Source of the DNA: Bacteroidota bacterium
GTDB lineage: Bacteria; Bacteroidota; Bacteroidia; Bacteroidales; GCA-2711565
Reading direction: 5' to 3'
Length of the DNA: 64,000 nt
Assembly: GCA_018816945.1 (NCBI GenBank)
Contig: JAHIVC010000027.1
Location: 62,001-126,000 of the forward strand
Under the pieces are notes generated by a model, which was not told where the DNA came from, searched no databases, and saw only the letters and a program-made list of their open reading frames with translations. The position numbers and the translations under genes were made by a program. Every line of letters starts with the position of its first letter. Within the stretch, counting starts at the first letter, position 1. Of this stretch, positions 37,186-47,181 are shown piece after piece.

Positions 37186-38250
37186 ATGATACTTCTTCTA
37201 TCTTATCTTTTCCTCGCTTTATTCGTTTCATTTCTATGTTCTATAATGGAATCCGTGCTTCTTTCTACACCGAATTCATTTCTGATTGTTAAAGAAGATA
37301 ACGGTAACTCCTGGGCAAAAGCCTTTTTAGAACTCAAAAACAACATCGACAAACCGCTATCGGCCATACTTTCGTTGAACACGGTTGCCCATACGGTTGG
37401 AGCAGCCGGTGTAGGTGCCCAAGCCATCGTACTATTTGGAGATCAATACTTCGGGTTAGTATCCGCCATACTTACCATTCTGATCTTGGTCCTTACCGAA
37501 ATCATTCCCAAAACAATTGGTACCAGGTATTGGAGAAGCTTGGCAAAACTTGCTTCCATTGTTATCAAAATTATGATTGTGATAACTTATCCTCTTGTTG
37601 TTATTTCAGCTATAATTACTAAATCCATTTCCAAGAATCAGCAGGAACAAACAACGAGTCGGGAGGAAATCGCTGCACTTGCAAGCATTGGAACAGACGA
37701 AGGGGTTTTTACGGAAAAAGAGCATAAGATAATCCAGAATCTACTCAAATTGAAAAATTTGAAGGTAACAGAAATAATGACACCAAGGGTTGTTGTTGCT
37801 GTCGCCGACGAGAATCTCTCACTTGCCGCCTTTTTAAAGAATAAGGACTACCTGAAATTTTCACGTATACCCATTTACTCCGAAGATGACGAGAACATAA
37901 CGGGTTATGTTTTCAGACAAACGGTTTTTGAAAAACTAGCCGAGGACCAACACGAACTAAAACTTAGGGACATCAAGAGAGACATCGTTATTGTTCCCGG
38001 TTCCATCGTCCTTTTTACCCTATGGGAGAAACTGCTTGAAAAAAAAGAGCATATCGCATTAATAGTAGATGAATATGGTGGTTTAGACGGTATAGTAACT
38101 ATGGAAGACATCATTGAAACATTACTGGGATTAGAAATTATTGACGAAAAGGACACTGTAACGGACATGCAAAAGTTTGCACGCGAGAGATGGAAAGCTC
38201 GTCAGACCAAATATGATATGTTGGACCAATTAAAGAACCAGGATAAATAA
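37186..38250 (+). CDS. CNNM/CorC-type membrane protein with CBS domains
   Basis: A 354-aa protein with an N-terminal DUF21 (CNNM) membrane domain of about four helices (residues 1-145) and a cytoplasmic CBS pair (about 195-310; MTPRVVVAVADENLS, then DEYGGLDGIVTMEDIIETLLG). The C-terminal CorC_HlyC domain is missing. Relatives are magnesium or cobalt transporters/exporters, long mislabelled as hemolysins. Mg2+ handling is the likeliest role. Single gene. Confidence 0.85.
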   Translation: MILLLSYLFLALFVSFLCSIMESVLLSTPNSFLIVKEDNGNSWAKAFLELKNNIDKPLSAILSLNTVAHTVGAAGVGAQAIVLFGDQYFGLVSAILTILILVLTEIIPKTIGTRYWRSLAKLASIVIKIMIVITYPLVVISAIITKSISKNQQEQTTSREEIAALASIGTDEGVFTEKEHKIIQNLLKLKNLKVTEIMTPRVVVAVADENLSLAAFLKNKDYLKFSRIPIYSEDDENITGYVFRQTVFEKLAEDQHELKLRDIKRDIVIVPGSIVLFTLWEKLLEKKEHIALIVDEYGGLDGIVTMEDIIETLLGLEIIDEKDTVTDMQKFARERWKARQTKYDMLDQLKNQDK

Positions 38251-38290
38251 AAAATCGTTTTTCAGCCATAAGCCGAAATAAAGTTAGCGA

Positions 38291-38337
38291 GACCTGCCTG
38301 CCAAAGGCAAGTACTATATGGCTCTGCCACGGGGATA
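38291..38337. repeat. Imperfect hairpin of the CCTGC group
   Basis: acctgcctgcc followed by aaaggcaag forms an imperfect hairpin in the gap between the CBS protein and rsgA. Its CCTGCCTGCC arm equals that of the palindrome at 30112. The rest of the gap (38251-38450) is AT-rich and featureless. Confidence 0.35.
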
Positions 38338-38450
38338 GTCAACTTTAAGGATTTTTTTATTGAATTTGAAAAAACTTTATATTTAATAAAAAACTGATAT
38401 CCGATACTCGGTTTAAATATTAAAAAACGTTCTGTTTAATAGATAAAATA

Positions 38451-39515
38451 ATGAAATTAGAGGACCTTGGATATAATAACATATTTGAAAAATCCAGAAT
38501 AGACAATAATCTGAAAGGCTTTGATGTTGGAAGAGTTGTTGAAGAACATAAAGAACGGTATAAAGTAAGGACTACGACCGGCGAATTTGAAGCAGAGATT
38601 ATCGGGAATATGCGTTTTACTGCAAAAAGCCGTGAAGATTTTCCGGCAGTAGGCGATTGGGTTGCACTAACAACCTATGATGCTGATTTTGCAATAATCC
38701 ATAAAATACTACCCAGATACTCCATCATCAAAAGGCAAGCTGTTGCTCATTTCGGAAAGGTTCAGATCATCGCTGCAAACATTGATTATGCCTTAATAAT
38801 ACAAGCCGTAGATAGGGATTTTAGCATCAATAGACTTGAAAGATACCTAACTATTTGTAATTCATCAAAGGTTAGCCCCATTATTGTCCTCAGTAAAATT
38901 GATTTAATAAGTGAGCATCAAACTTCTGAAATATTGGAGATTATAAAAACAAGGATTAAAAACATTCCGATTATTGCCATAAGTAACGAGTCGCTAGATG
39001 GATACGATGAATTAAAAACAATGATCGAAAAAGAAAAAACTTATTGTATGCTTGGTTCCTCAGGCGTTGGAAAATCGACCCTGTTAAATAATCTTTCAGG
39101 TACGACCATTATGCGAACTGATTCCATAAGCCGGAGCACAAATAAAGGAAGACATGTTACAAGTCACAGAGAACTGATTATGCTGGAAAATGGCGGTATA
39201 TTAATCGACAACCCGGGGATGAGAGAAGTTGGTATTGCCGATTCAGCCGATGGGTTAGAAATTACATTCGACACGATCATCGGTCTTTCTAAAAATTGTA
39301 AATTCAAAGATTGTACGCACACCAATGAGATCGGTTGTTCTGTTCTTGAAGCACTTGAAAAAAGAGAAATAGATGAAGCTTCCTATGATAATTACCTGAA
39401 AATGGAAAAAGAGAAAGCACATTTTGAATCAAGCGTTGCAGAACGAAGAAAGAAAGATAAAGAATTTGGGAAATTTTTGAAGAATTACAAAAAGGATATA
39501 AAAAAAAAGTACTGA
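38451..39515 (+). CDS. rsgA: Ribosome small-subunit-dependent GTPase A
   Basis: A circularly permuted GTPase that checks late 30S assembly. In the 354-aa protein G4 (SKID, 148-151) comes before the P-loop (GSSGVGKST, 202-210) and G3 (DNPGMRE), the order typical of RsgA/YjeQ. An N-terminal OB-fold precedes it (AVGDWVAL) and a zinc-binding tail follows (CKFKDCTHTNEIGC). Length normal. The amidohydrolase gene follows 34 bases later on the same strand and could be co-transcribed. Confidence 0.94.
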   Translation: MKLEDLGYNNIFEKSRIDNNLKGFDVGRVVEEHKERYKVRTTTGEFEAEIIGNMRFTAKSREDFPAVGDWVALTTYDADFAIIHKILPRYSIIKRQAVAHFGKVQIIAANIDYALIIQAVDRDFSINRLERYLTICNSSKVSPIIVLSKIDLISEHQTSEILEIIKTRIKNIPIIAISNESLDGYDELKTMIEKEKTYCMLGSSGVGKSTLLNNLSGTTIMRTDSISRSTNKGRHVTSHRELIMLENGGILIDNPGMREVGIADSADGLEITFDTIIGLSKNCKFKDCTHTNEIGCSVLEALEKREIDEASYDNYLKMEKEKAHFESSVAERRKKDKEFGKFLKNYKKDIKKKY

Positions 39516-39552
39516 ACATCTAAATGGGTATCGTAAATAAAAAACTACAGTG

Positions 39553-40293
39553 ATGATAATAGACGGACATTCGCATGCTTGCGGAAGATTTTTAACCGCT
39601 GATAGTATTATCAAAACGCTTGACTCCAATGGGGTGGATAAAGTGATACTAACATCCGGAGAATTAAACAGCAAAGCTGAATATTCACTTCCCAACATTG
39701 CAGATCTTTTCCCACATCGTAATGTTGTTAAGTTAACCAATTACCTGACCAAATTTGTGATGAAACTAAGCGGGAAAGTCAAGGATATCCCAATGGGGAA
39801 TAAACATGTATATGATTTGACTCAAAAATCAAATGGCCGGGTAATTCAATTTATTTGGATCACCACCCAGATAAATAATCCTTCTGATTATCTTGACAAA
39901 AAAAGAATAGAATGGGATTTTAAAGGGGTGAAACTGCATCAATGCTGGGAGAAATCTTCAGTTGATTCTGATTTTTTCAGAGAGGTTGCCCAGTGGGCAG
40001 AAAAAAATAGCCTGCCCCTATTTATTCATTTATCTAATGATTCGGAGGTAGCTAAAATAATAGGATACAAAAAAAATCATCCGGAACTGAAATTAATCGT
40101 TGCGCATTTATTTGGGCTAGCTGTATTTATCAACAAAAATTTCAAAGATAAGAATCTGTACTTCGACACCTCCCCATTTCAGTTAATATCTAAAAAACGC
40201 CTCATCGATGCCATTCATTTTGCCGGAGCCGACAATATTATATTTGGCACAGATACTCCGTATGGGGAAAAGATAGTATCAGGCAAAGCATAA
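39553..40293 (+). CDS. Amidohydrolase-family metal enzyme, frameshifted near its 3' end
   Basis: A TIM-barrel amidohydrolase (COG2159-like): DGHSHACG at the N-terminus holds the first two metal His residues, followed by GVKLHQCW, PLFIHLSND, VAHLFG and FGTDTPYG (conserved Asp). The frame ends at 40293 after GEKIVSGKA, but in the next frame the sequence reads DSIRQSINRIKSLEISKHD then LILGGNLQKLLKI to a stop at 40380-40382, exactly the usual C-terminus of this family. One base seems to be missing from the run ggggaaaag at 40264-40272. So this is a pseudogene, a sequencing error, or much less likely a recoded gene. Native length would be about 276 aa. Confidence 0.8.
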   Translation: MIIDGHSHACGRFLTADSIIKTLDSNGVDKVILTSGELNSKAEYSLPNIADLFPHRNVVKLTNYLTKFVMKLSGKVKDIPMGNKHVYDLTQKSNGRVIQFIWITTQINNPSDYLDKKRIEWDFKGVKLHQCWEKSSVDSDFFREVAQWAEKNSLPLFIHLSNDSEVAKIIGYKKNHPELKLIVAHLFGLAVFINKNFKDKNLYFDTSPFQLISKKRLIDAIHFAGADNIIFGTDTPYGEKIVSGKA

Positions 40294-40440
40294 ATAGGAT
40301 TAAAAGTCTCGAAATTTCGAAGCATGATAAAGATTTGATACTTGGGGGAAACCTGCAAAAATTATTAAAAATTCACTTCTAAAAAGGTTATAAATAGGAA
40401 AGTTATCAAAAAATAAAAATAACATAAGTGCAGCAGGAAT

Positions 40441-41730
40441 TTAGACTTCCTTATCCATCATCTTAAGTTTTCCGAAGCTCCAGAAAACCAGAGAAAGAAC
40501 CACTCCGATAATCGCGGCAAAGGCCATTCCTTTTAGCTGAACACTTCCTATATTAATGCTTGCACCGCTAACGCCTACCACAAAAGTAACCGCTCCCAAA
40601 ACCATATTGCTGTTTTTGCTGAAATCAACCTTCTGCTCAACAAAAATACGAAAACCCTGCACTGCTATGACCCCATACAACAACATGGTAATGCCACCCA
40701 TCACCGCATTGGGAATCGCTGAAATTGCTGCCGATACTTTCCCGATCAACGAAAAAGCAATGGCCAGCAACGCTGCTCCACCAATAATCCAAACCGAATA
40801 CACGCGGGTAATTGCCATCACGCCGATATTCTCGCCATAAGTGGTATTGGGAGGTGATCCGGCAAATCCGGATAAAACATTGCTAATACCGTCACCCAGC
40901 AAAGAGCGATGAAGACCGGGATTTTTCATTAAATCGCTTTCGGTAATTTTACCGGTTACAATCAGATGACTGATATGTTCGGCAAGCACCACAATACATG
41001 CCGGGGCGATAATAATGATCGCGTTAAGGTCAAAAACCGGTGCCTGAAAATCGGGCAATGCTAACCAGCCGGCATTTGCTATCATAACTGTATCGACCAT
41101 TCCCAGGGTCCAGGCCAGCAAATAACCGACCACCACCGCAAAAAGGATAGGGATTACCTGCATAAAACCTTTAAACAAAACCGAACCGATGATCCCTACA
41201 ATTAAGGTAAACATGGAGACGATAACCACCTGTGTATCCATGACGAACGGTTGAACCGTCTGTCCTACCGCATTTGGCCATGGGGCCAACCCTGACATTT
41301 GCGCAGCTACAAGGGCGAGTTCGAGTCCGATAATGGCAACCACTGCACCCATCACAGCAGGGGGCATAACGATGTCAATCCACCTGATTCCATAATATTT
41401 AACTACAAAAGAAATAGCAATAAAAAATAAACCAAAAAAGATAAACCCTGACTGAGCATGTGCAAAACCTCCATATGCACTGATTACAAGCATGGCAGGT
41501 GCAATAAATGCAAAACTGGAGCCCAGATAAGCAGGAATACCTCCTTTGGTTACCCAGATATAAATCAGGGTTCCAATTCCGTTCATGAATAATGCAATGG
41601 CCGGATCGACCCCCAATAAAATAGGAACCAAAATTGTGGCCCCAAACATTGCCGTCAGATGCTGGAAACTTAGCGGCAAGCTCTCTAAAAGTGGCAATTT
41701 TTCATGAATGCCAATAATCCGTCTGGCCAT
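40441..41730 (-). CDS. Uracil/xanthine permease, NCS2 family
   Basis: A 429-aa inner-membrane protein of the UraA/NCS2 type with 12-14 hydrophobic segments. The start LPLSFQHLTAMFGATILVPI, the SFAFIAP loop, and GLAGSPPNTTYGENIGV-like segment (here GFAGSPPNTTYGENIGV) are classical and contain the substrate-binding Glu. Uracil uptake with protons is the most likely role. It has an exceptional AGGAGG Shine-Dalgarno (41737-41743) and higher GC content by eye than adjacent genes, which suggests acquisition from outside. Single gene. Confidence 0.9.
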   Translation of the reverse strand: MARRIIGIHEKLPLLESLPLSFQHLTAMFGATILVPILLGVDPAIALFMNGIGTLIYIWVTKGGIPAYLGSSFAFIAPAMLVISAYGGFAHAQSGFIFFGLFFIAISFVVKYYGIRWIDIVMPPAVMGAVVAIIGLELALVAAQMSGLAPWPNAVGQTVQPFVMDTQVVIVSMFTLIVGIIGSVLFKGFMQVIPILFAVVVGYLLAWTLGMVDTVMIANAGWLALPDFQAPVFDLNAIIIIAPACIVVLAEHISHLIVTGKITESDLMKNPGLHRSLLGDGISNVLSGFAGSPPNTTYGENIGVMAITRVYSVWIIGGAALLAIAFSLIGKVSAAISAIPNAVMGGITMLLYGVIAVQGFRIFVEQKVDFSKNSNMVLGAVTFVVGVSGASINIGSVQLKGMAFAAIIGVVLSLVFWSFGKLKMMDKEV

Positions 41731-41736
41731 ATGAAG

Positions 41737-41743
41737 TCCTCCT
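41737..41743 (-). promoter_or_regulatory. Strong Shine-Dalgarno site before the permease gene
   Basis: aggagga on the minus strand lies six bases upstream of the ATG. Canonical Shine-Dalgarno sites are rare in Bacteroidota and none of the neighbouring genes has one this strong. Confidence 0.7.
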
Positions 41744-42013
41744 ATTATTTAATTGATGCTTTAATAATCGGCTATTTTTGGTTAATGAATTTATAACACA
41801 TGAATATAATAAATGTTTTCAAGATTGAAATCCTTAAGAATGAATAAGTTTTGATCAGTTTTCAACATTTTAATAAAATAATTATACCGAGTATCAACAC
41901 AAATGTGCTTGGCTTGCAACAAATTAATTTTCGATAAAAAACATCGGATAACTGTTACATTTTGAAAAATTTGAAGTATTTGTATTTAAAAGTTAGTTTC
42001 TAAAATTGAAATT

Positions 42014-44377
42014 ATGCTCCTTAATTATTTAAAAGATTCACTCCGATTAATTAAAAAACACAGTGGATTTGCCGCACTCAATCTTTTGGGTCTCAGCATC
42101 GGGTTGGTAAGCTGTTTGCTGATTATTTTATATGTTAACTTCGAACTTAAATTCGATAAATTTCATGAAAAAGGAAGTGACATTTACCGGGTAGTCATGC
42201 AACAGCCGGGTAACCAGGTGATGGGCAGCACCTCCGATTGGTGGATTGTTTCTCCCGCCATTTTAAAACCTACCTGGGAAACTGAATTCCCTGAAATTGA
42301 TCATATTACACGAACTATTAACCAATCCTGTATTTTTAAACTCAGCGATCAGTTTGTGGAAGAAAGGATACTGATTGTTGATCCCGAATTCTTTGATATT
42401 TTTTCTTTCCCTTTAAAATCAGGTATTAAAACTGAAGTTCTTAAAGAGCTTTATTCCATGGTCATTTCTCAAAAGATGGCAGAAAAGTACTTCGGCAAAG
42501 AGGACCCTATCGGAAAAATCATGGTTAAGAATGATGGCAAACAATTTTTCATTACGGGTGTACTGGAAAAAATACCGAATAATTCGCATCTCCAATTTGA
42601 TTTCCTTGCCTCTTTTAATACTTTAGAATCGATGAGTGGGAAAAGCTTATTGAACAGCAACTGGCTCAATAACAGCTATACCACCTATCTTACATTACAA
42701 AAAAATACCAATCTTGAGCAATTTGATACCAAACTTCGAAAGTATGACGTTGCCGGATTTAACGGTAAAGAATGGTCATTTCACCTTCAGCCACTTTTTG
42801 ATATTCATTTTAATCGCCAAATTAGGGGTACCGGTGACATGGGAACAATCTATATTTTCATATCGATCGGTGTTTTCATCATGTTTATAGCATGCTTCAA
42901 TTATATGAACCTTTATATTGCCCATTACCGGACCCATACTAAATACATTTCCATCAAAAAAGTTGTAGGAGCTTCACGAATGCAACTGGTTCAGCAGTTT
43001 TTGAGCGAATCTTTATTGATGGTTTTGTTTTCTTATGTGATTTCAAGTTTTACCGTGTGGTTGATTTTGCCCTATTTTAATGACTTTTTAGGACAAGAAC
43101 TTGAGTTCAGTTCAATCTGGAATTATCAGATTTTGCTGATCAGTCTGGGAGTGATTATACTGATGGCAATTATATCAGGAATCTATCCTGCAATCCTCTT
43201 ATCGAAAATACAGCTTGCAAAAGCCATTAAAGGGGGTATTGAGAAATTTTCGAAAGGAGGTCTGCTCATAAAGAAAGCAGTGGTAGTTATACAGTTCTCT
43301 GTTTCAATATTATTGATTGTATTTACCTTCAGCGTTTTCAAACAATTAGAATATACCGGAAATAAAAGTCTTGGCTATCAAAAAGAACATATAATTTATA
43401 TGTATGCTGGCCCTATTAGGAATAAAATAAACACATTTAAACATGAATTGTTGAAGGATGCAAACATCGCGAAAGTATCCGCATCATCAGGGATTCCTTC
43501 ACAATTAGGGTGGTCAAATATCCCGGTATGGGAAGGTCAGGCTGAAGGTGAAAATCCCTTTTTCTATAGATTAGAAGTTGATTACGATTTTTTAGAATTG
43601 TATGAGATTGAATTGCAGGATGGCAGGAATTTTTCAAAAGACATTCTCACCGACAATGGCAACGCCTACATTCTTAATCGCGCAGCTGTTGAAAGAGTCG
43701 GATTTAAAGAGCCTTTAGGTTCAAAGTTTGGTTTTAATAAAAAACTGGGCACTGTTATCGGAGTTACTAAGGATTTCCATTTTGAATCTCTTCATAAACC
43801 CATTACACCCTTAGGAATTGGAGTTGCTGAAAACGGTAACTTTAACTATCTTTCTATTAAGTTAAACAACGAGGACTTTAAAAACACCCTTATTCATATT
43901 GAAAAGGTATGGAAGGAAATTGCGCCAAATAATCCCCTGAAATATTACTTTTTTGATGAGCGATTGGAACAACTTTATGCCAAAGATCAGCAACTTTCAA
44001 AGAGCCTGAAATATTTTTCAATCATGGCACTTTTTATTTCTTGCCTTGGGATTTATGGACTGATGTCATTTTCATTAAAAGAAAGGACGAAAGAGATCGG
44101 GATTAGAAATGTATTGGGTGCCTCGTTTATGAACCAGGTAAATCTTTTGACAAGGGAAATCCTTATTATCTTGCTATTTGCTACGATTGTCGGAGGTACT
44201 ATCGGGTGGGTTTTTTCAAGTAATTGGCTCAATAATTTCGCCTATCGATCCGAGATGGGATTTGATATCATTATTTATTCAGCGTTGATTACCCTAATCA
44301 TGACTCTGGTACCTATTAGCTTTAAATTGTTGAAGTCGATAACCGCTAATCCTGTTCAATCCTTAAGAACTGAATAG
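42014..44377 (+). CDS. ABC transporter permease, MacB/FtsX type
   Basis: A 787-aa protein with two FtsX-type halves. Each half has a periplasmic MacB-like core after a first transmembrane helix (LNLLGLSIGLVSCLLIILYV at 22-41) and three or so closing helices; the closing part of the second half reads LLFATIVGGTIGWVFSSNWL. This long duplicated form is typical of Bacteroidota, where it works with a separate ATPase (none in this window). Such systems export lipoproteins, peptides or toxic compounds or act as mechanotransducers. Substrate unknown; single gene. Confidence 0.9.
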   Translation: MLLNYLKDSLRLIKKHSGFAALNLLGLSIGLVSCLLIILYVNFELKFDKFHEKGSDIYRVVMQQPGNQVMGSTSDWWIVSPAILKPTWETEFPEIDHITRTINQSCIFKLSDQFVEERILIVDPEFFDIFSFPLKSGIKTEVLKELYSMVISQKMAEKYFGKEDPIGKIMVKNDGKQFFITGVLEKIPNNSHLQFDFLASFNTLESMSGKSLLNSNWLNNSYTTYLTLQKNTNLEQFDTKLRKYDVAGFNGKEWSFHLQPLFDIHFNRQIRGTGDMGTIYIFISIGVFIMFIACFNYMNLYIAHYRTHTKYISIKKVVGASRMQLVQQFLSESLLMVLFSYVISSFTVWLILPYFNDFLGQELEFSSIWNYQILLISLGVIILMAIISGIYPAILLSKIQLAKAIKGGIEKFSKGGLLIKKAVVVIQFSVSILLIVFTFSVFKQLEYTGNKSLGYQKEHIIYMYAGPIRNKINTFKHELLKDANIAKVSASSGIPSQLGWSNIPVWEGQAEGENPFFYRLEVDYDFLELYEIELQDGRNFSKDILTDNGNAYILNRAAVERVGFKEPLGSKFGFNKKLGTVIGVTKDFHFESLHKPITPLGIGVAENGNFNYLSIKLNNEDFKNTLIHIEKVWKEIAPNNPLKYYFFDERLEQLYAKDQQLSKSLKYFSIMALFISCLGIYGLMSFSLKERTKEIGIRNVLGASFMNQVNLLTREILIILLFATIVGGTIGWVFSSNWLNNFAYRSEMGFDIIIYSALITLIMTLVPISFKLLKSITANPVQSLRTE

Positions 44378-44610
44378 TAGACCTTATTAATTTTATGGTT
44401 ATTCTGTTGAGTTTAAAATTGTTCAATGTGAAAAGTTAAATTATAGCTCCTTTCAGTGTATTTTGGACAAACACACCAATATTTATAATAATATAAGAGT
44501 CTATTAAAAGTGGTCAATAATGATCAAGAGAACATTTATTTCCGTCCATCACTAATACATTAAAACTCTTAGAAAATACCGGATAACTTATTAATCCAGA
44601 TCAAAAAAAA

Positions 44611-45024
44611 CTATTTGACACTAAATTTTTTAACTACTGGTTCTTTATCAAATCCAAGAATGGTCATAATAACTTCATAATCACCTATTGGCCAATCATT
44701 ATCAGGTTTTGGTAAACTTGACTGAAAACTTAATGTTCCGGTAATCGAACCCGAATTTAAAACAACAGCATCAATTTTTACTTTTTGTTCATCGTAATAG
44801 TACCATGCGAATTCGACATCGGTATTATCGGGCGCATTTTTCAAACTGCAGCTAATAAAAATTTCGGGGGTAGTAGTGTTAAATATCGGATTATCAGCCT
44901 CACATTGATTATCAACAATACTTGTACACATTTTAACGTCATCAATATTTGCTGTTGTAAAACTGCATGATGCAATTAACATTAGCAAAAATGAAATAAA
45001 CAAACTTGCAGAAACTTTTTTCAT
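44611..45024 (-). CDS. Hypothetical lipoprotein, 137 aa
   Basis: From the ATG at 45024 the protein has a lipoprotein signal (LLMLIASC, Cys20). The mature part (CTSIVDNQCEADNPIF, later DVEFAWYYYDEQ) looks like a small beta-sandwich domain; the alternation of WYYYDEQKVKIDAV and GTLSFQSSLP fits an Ig-like fold. Function unknown. It lies alone between the FtsX permease and the first fucosidase. Confidence 0.6.
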   Translation of the reverse strand: MKKVSASLFISFLLMLIASCSFTTANIDDVKMCTSIVDNQCEADNPIFNTTTPEIFISCSLKNAPDNTDVEFAWYYYDEQKVKIDAVVLNSGSITGTLSFQSSLPKPDNDWPIGDYEVIMTILGFDKEPVVKKFSVK

Positions 45025-45045
45025 GTTAGAAAATTTAATGATCAA

Positions 45046-45482
45046 TGATTTATTTATAATGAAATGTTAAATAAGATTCGTAATCAGATTAAAATGTCCT
45101 GTGCAAATTCTTTGTGCCATCATTCGAATCCCTGCTAATATTGAGTATTTTAATCACGTTTTCGAAAATCAATCATGAGATACCAACCTGAAATTAAAAA
45201 AAATGCAAATAAATGTACAATATTTTAAGATGAATAAAAATCTCTTCTTGGGAAATAACACAATTTAAACAGAATACAAATAGAAGATCAAATGGATGAA
45301 AACTTGCTAAATTTCGCTCATCAGTATCTTAAGAATCATTAGTAGAACAGATATTCAATCTTGAACTTAAGAGTCAATAATCTATAAGCAAATAATTCAA
45401 TTGCCAAAGCGAAATTCATTTTAATACCTCAATTAAACTATACATTTTTCCTTACCTTTAACCATCAAAATCTATAGATATT
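45046..45482. other. Spacer before the first fucosidase
   Basis: AT-rich, without a credible gene (the longest frame seen is 16 codons) and without a clear repeat. The promoter of the fucosidase gene is presumably at the right end but no TAnnTTTG match was found. Confidence 0.4.
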
Positions 45483-46985
45483 ATGAGAAAAGCAATTTTA
45501 TTAATCCTGGGCATTATATTATTCGATGGAATTATAGCACAAGAACACGAACAAAAATATTTCCCCGAAACTGATCCCCTTGTTTTGGAAAAGCTGGAAC
45601 AATGGCAGGATTTTAAATTCGGGCTCTTGATGCATTGGGGTGCTTATTCTCAGTGGGGAATCGTTGAATCATGGTCGATTTGCCCCGAAGATTACGATTG
45701 GTGCCAACGAAAAAAAGAAGGAACTCCTGACACTTATTTTGAATATGTTAAAGCTTACGAAAACCTAAAAACCACTTTCAACCCAACGAAATTCGATCCT
45801 GAAAAATGGGCAAAAGCGGCAAAAAATGCGGGTATGAAATATCTGGTATTTACCACCAAACACCATGATGGATTTTGCATGTTCGATTCAAAATATACAG
45901 ATTATAAAATCACAGACAAAGAAACTCCTTTCAGCAGCAATCCAAGATCAAATGTTACCAAAGAAATTTTTGAAGCCTTTAGGAATGAAGGCTTGTGGGC
46001 AGGGGCTTACTTTTCAAAGCCCGACTGGCATAACGATGATTATTGGTGGCCCTACTTTCCGCCCAAAGACCGGAATGTAAATTACAATCCCGAAGTTTAT
46101 CCCGAAAAATGGCAAAAGTTTGTAAATTTTACCCACAATCAAATCATAGAAATTTTAACGGATTACGGCAAAGTTGATATTTTATGGCTTGATGGAGGCT
46201 GGGTTGCCAAAGAACCGAAAGAAGAAATCGAGCGATTTTATAAGGAAAAATTGGCTAATATCGGCAATGGCTTTATGAATGGCACCATTGTAAATCAGGA
46301 TATTAAAATGGATGAGCTGGTAGTTAAAGCACGACAAAAACAACCCGGACTTATCGTGGTTGACCGTGCTGTGGAAGGGAAAAACCAAAACTACCTGACA
46401 CCTGAAAACAGAGTACCGGAAAAAGAATTGCCTTATCCATGGGAATCATGCATTATTGCCGGTGGCGGTTGGTCGTATACCCCAAATGCAACTTATATGA
46501 GCGGGCATGATGCCATTCAAATGTTGGTCGATATTGTTTGTAAAGGAGGGAACCTGTTGTTTAACATCGCACCAAGCCCTGAAGGAACCTGGGACGAAGA
46601 CGCTTATAAATTACTAGCAGAAATGGGTGATTGGATCAAAATTAATGGAGAAGCCATTTATGGTACCAGGGCCATTGCTCCTTTCAAAGAATCGAACATT
46701 TGTTTTACGAACAAGAAAAATTCGAATACGGTTTATGCCATTTATTTAGCTGAGAAGAGCGAAAATAAAATACCTCAGTTTATTAACATTAATTCTTTTG
46801 TTCCTGATGAGAACAGTACCGTGACATTATTGGGTAGCCGTCAAAAATTAAAATGGAAAAAAAATGGCAACGGAATTAAAATTGAGATTCCCAGGAAATT
46901 ACAAAATCAACCTCCAAGTAATTACGCCTGGAGTTTTAAGATTGAAAACGTAGGAAAAACGGAGAAATCAAACATCACTTTATAA
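45483..46985 (+). CDS. Alpha-L-fucosidase, GH29
   Basis: A secreted 500-aa glycoside hydrolase family 29 enzyme that releases L-fucose from glycans. A signal peptide (residues 1-19, cut near IIAQ) is followed by the GH29 barrel: HWGAYSQWGIVESWS, TKHHDGFCMFDS, and the nucleophile Asp237 in VDILWLDGGW. The C-terminal ~90 residues form the usual beta domain. A second GH29 gene lies 1.4 kb away; a PD-(D/E)XK-like gene lies between on the opposite strand. No SusCD pair or sulfatase is nearby, so it is not a classical polysaccharide-utilisation locus. Confidence 0.93.
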   Translation: MRKAILLILGIILFDGIIAQEHEQKYFPETDPLVLEKLEQWQDFKFGLLMHWGAYSQWGIVESWSICPEDYDWCQRKKEGTPDTYFEYVKAYENLKTTFNPTKFDPEKWAKAAKNAGMKYLVFTTKHHDGFCMFDSKYTDYKITDKETPFSSNPRSNVTKEIFEAFRNEGLWAGAYFSKPDWHNDDYWWPYFPPKDRNVNYNPEVYPEKWQKFVNFTHNQIIEILTDYGKVDILWLDGGWVAKEPKEEIERFYKEKLANIGNGFMNGTIVNQDIKMDELVVKARQKQPGLIVVDRAVEGKNQNYLTPENRVPEKELPYPWESCIIAGGGWSYTPNATYMSGHDAIQMLVDIVCKGGNLLFNIAPSPEGTWDEDAYKLLAEMGDWIKINGEAIYGTRAIAPFKESNICFTNKKNSNTVYAIYLAEKSENKIPQFININSFVPDENSTVTLLGSRQKLKWKKNGNGIKIEIPRKLQNQPPSNYAWSFKIENVGKTEKSNITL

Positions 46986-47181
46986 GGTGCTTCAAGTTGT
47001 TAAAATAATCTATCAACCAGAAGTCTTATTGAGGACTCAGAATGAAGTATGGCTCAATTGAGATCCATGAGTTTTTAGCTTAATCTAAAAAGTTTGGGTC
47101 TGAGGCGCTTACTTATAATATAAATAGTGAAAATAGCATGACGTTTCATAAGGATTAGTAAGACACTTCGATATTCAATTT

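Noticed and set aside
40255-40300. Programmed -1 frameshift in the amidohydrolase gene
   Set aside because: The site (ggg gaa aag) is not a good X-XXY-YYZ slippery heptamer and the family is not known to use recoding; a lost base is simpler.
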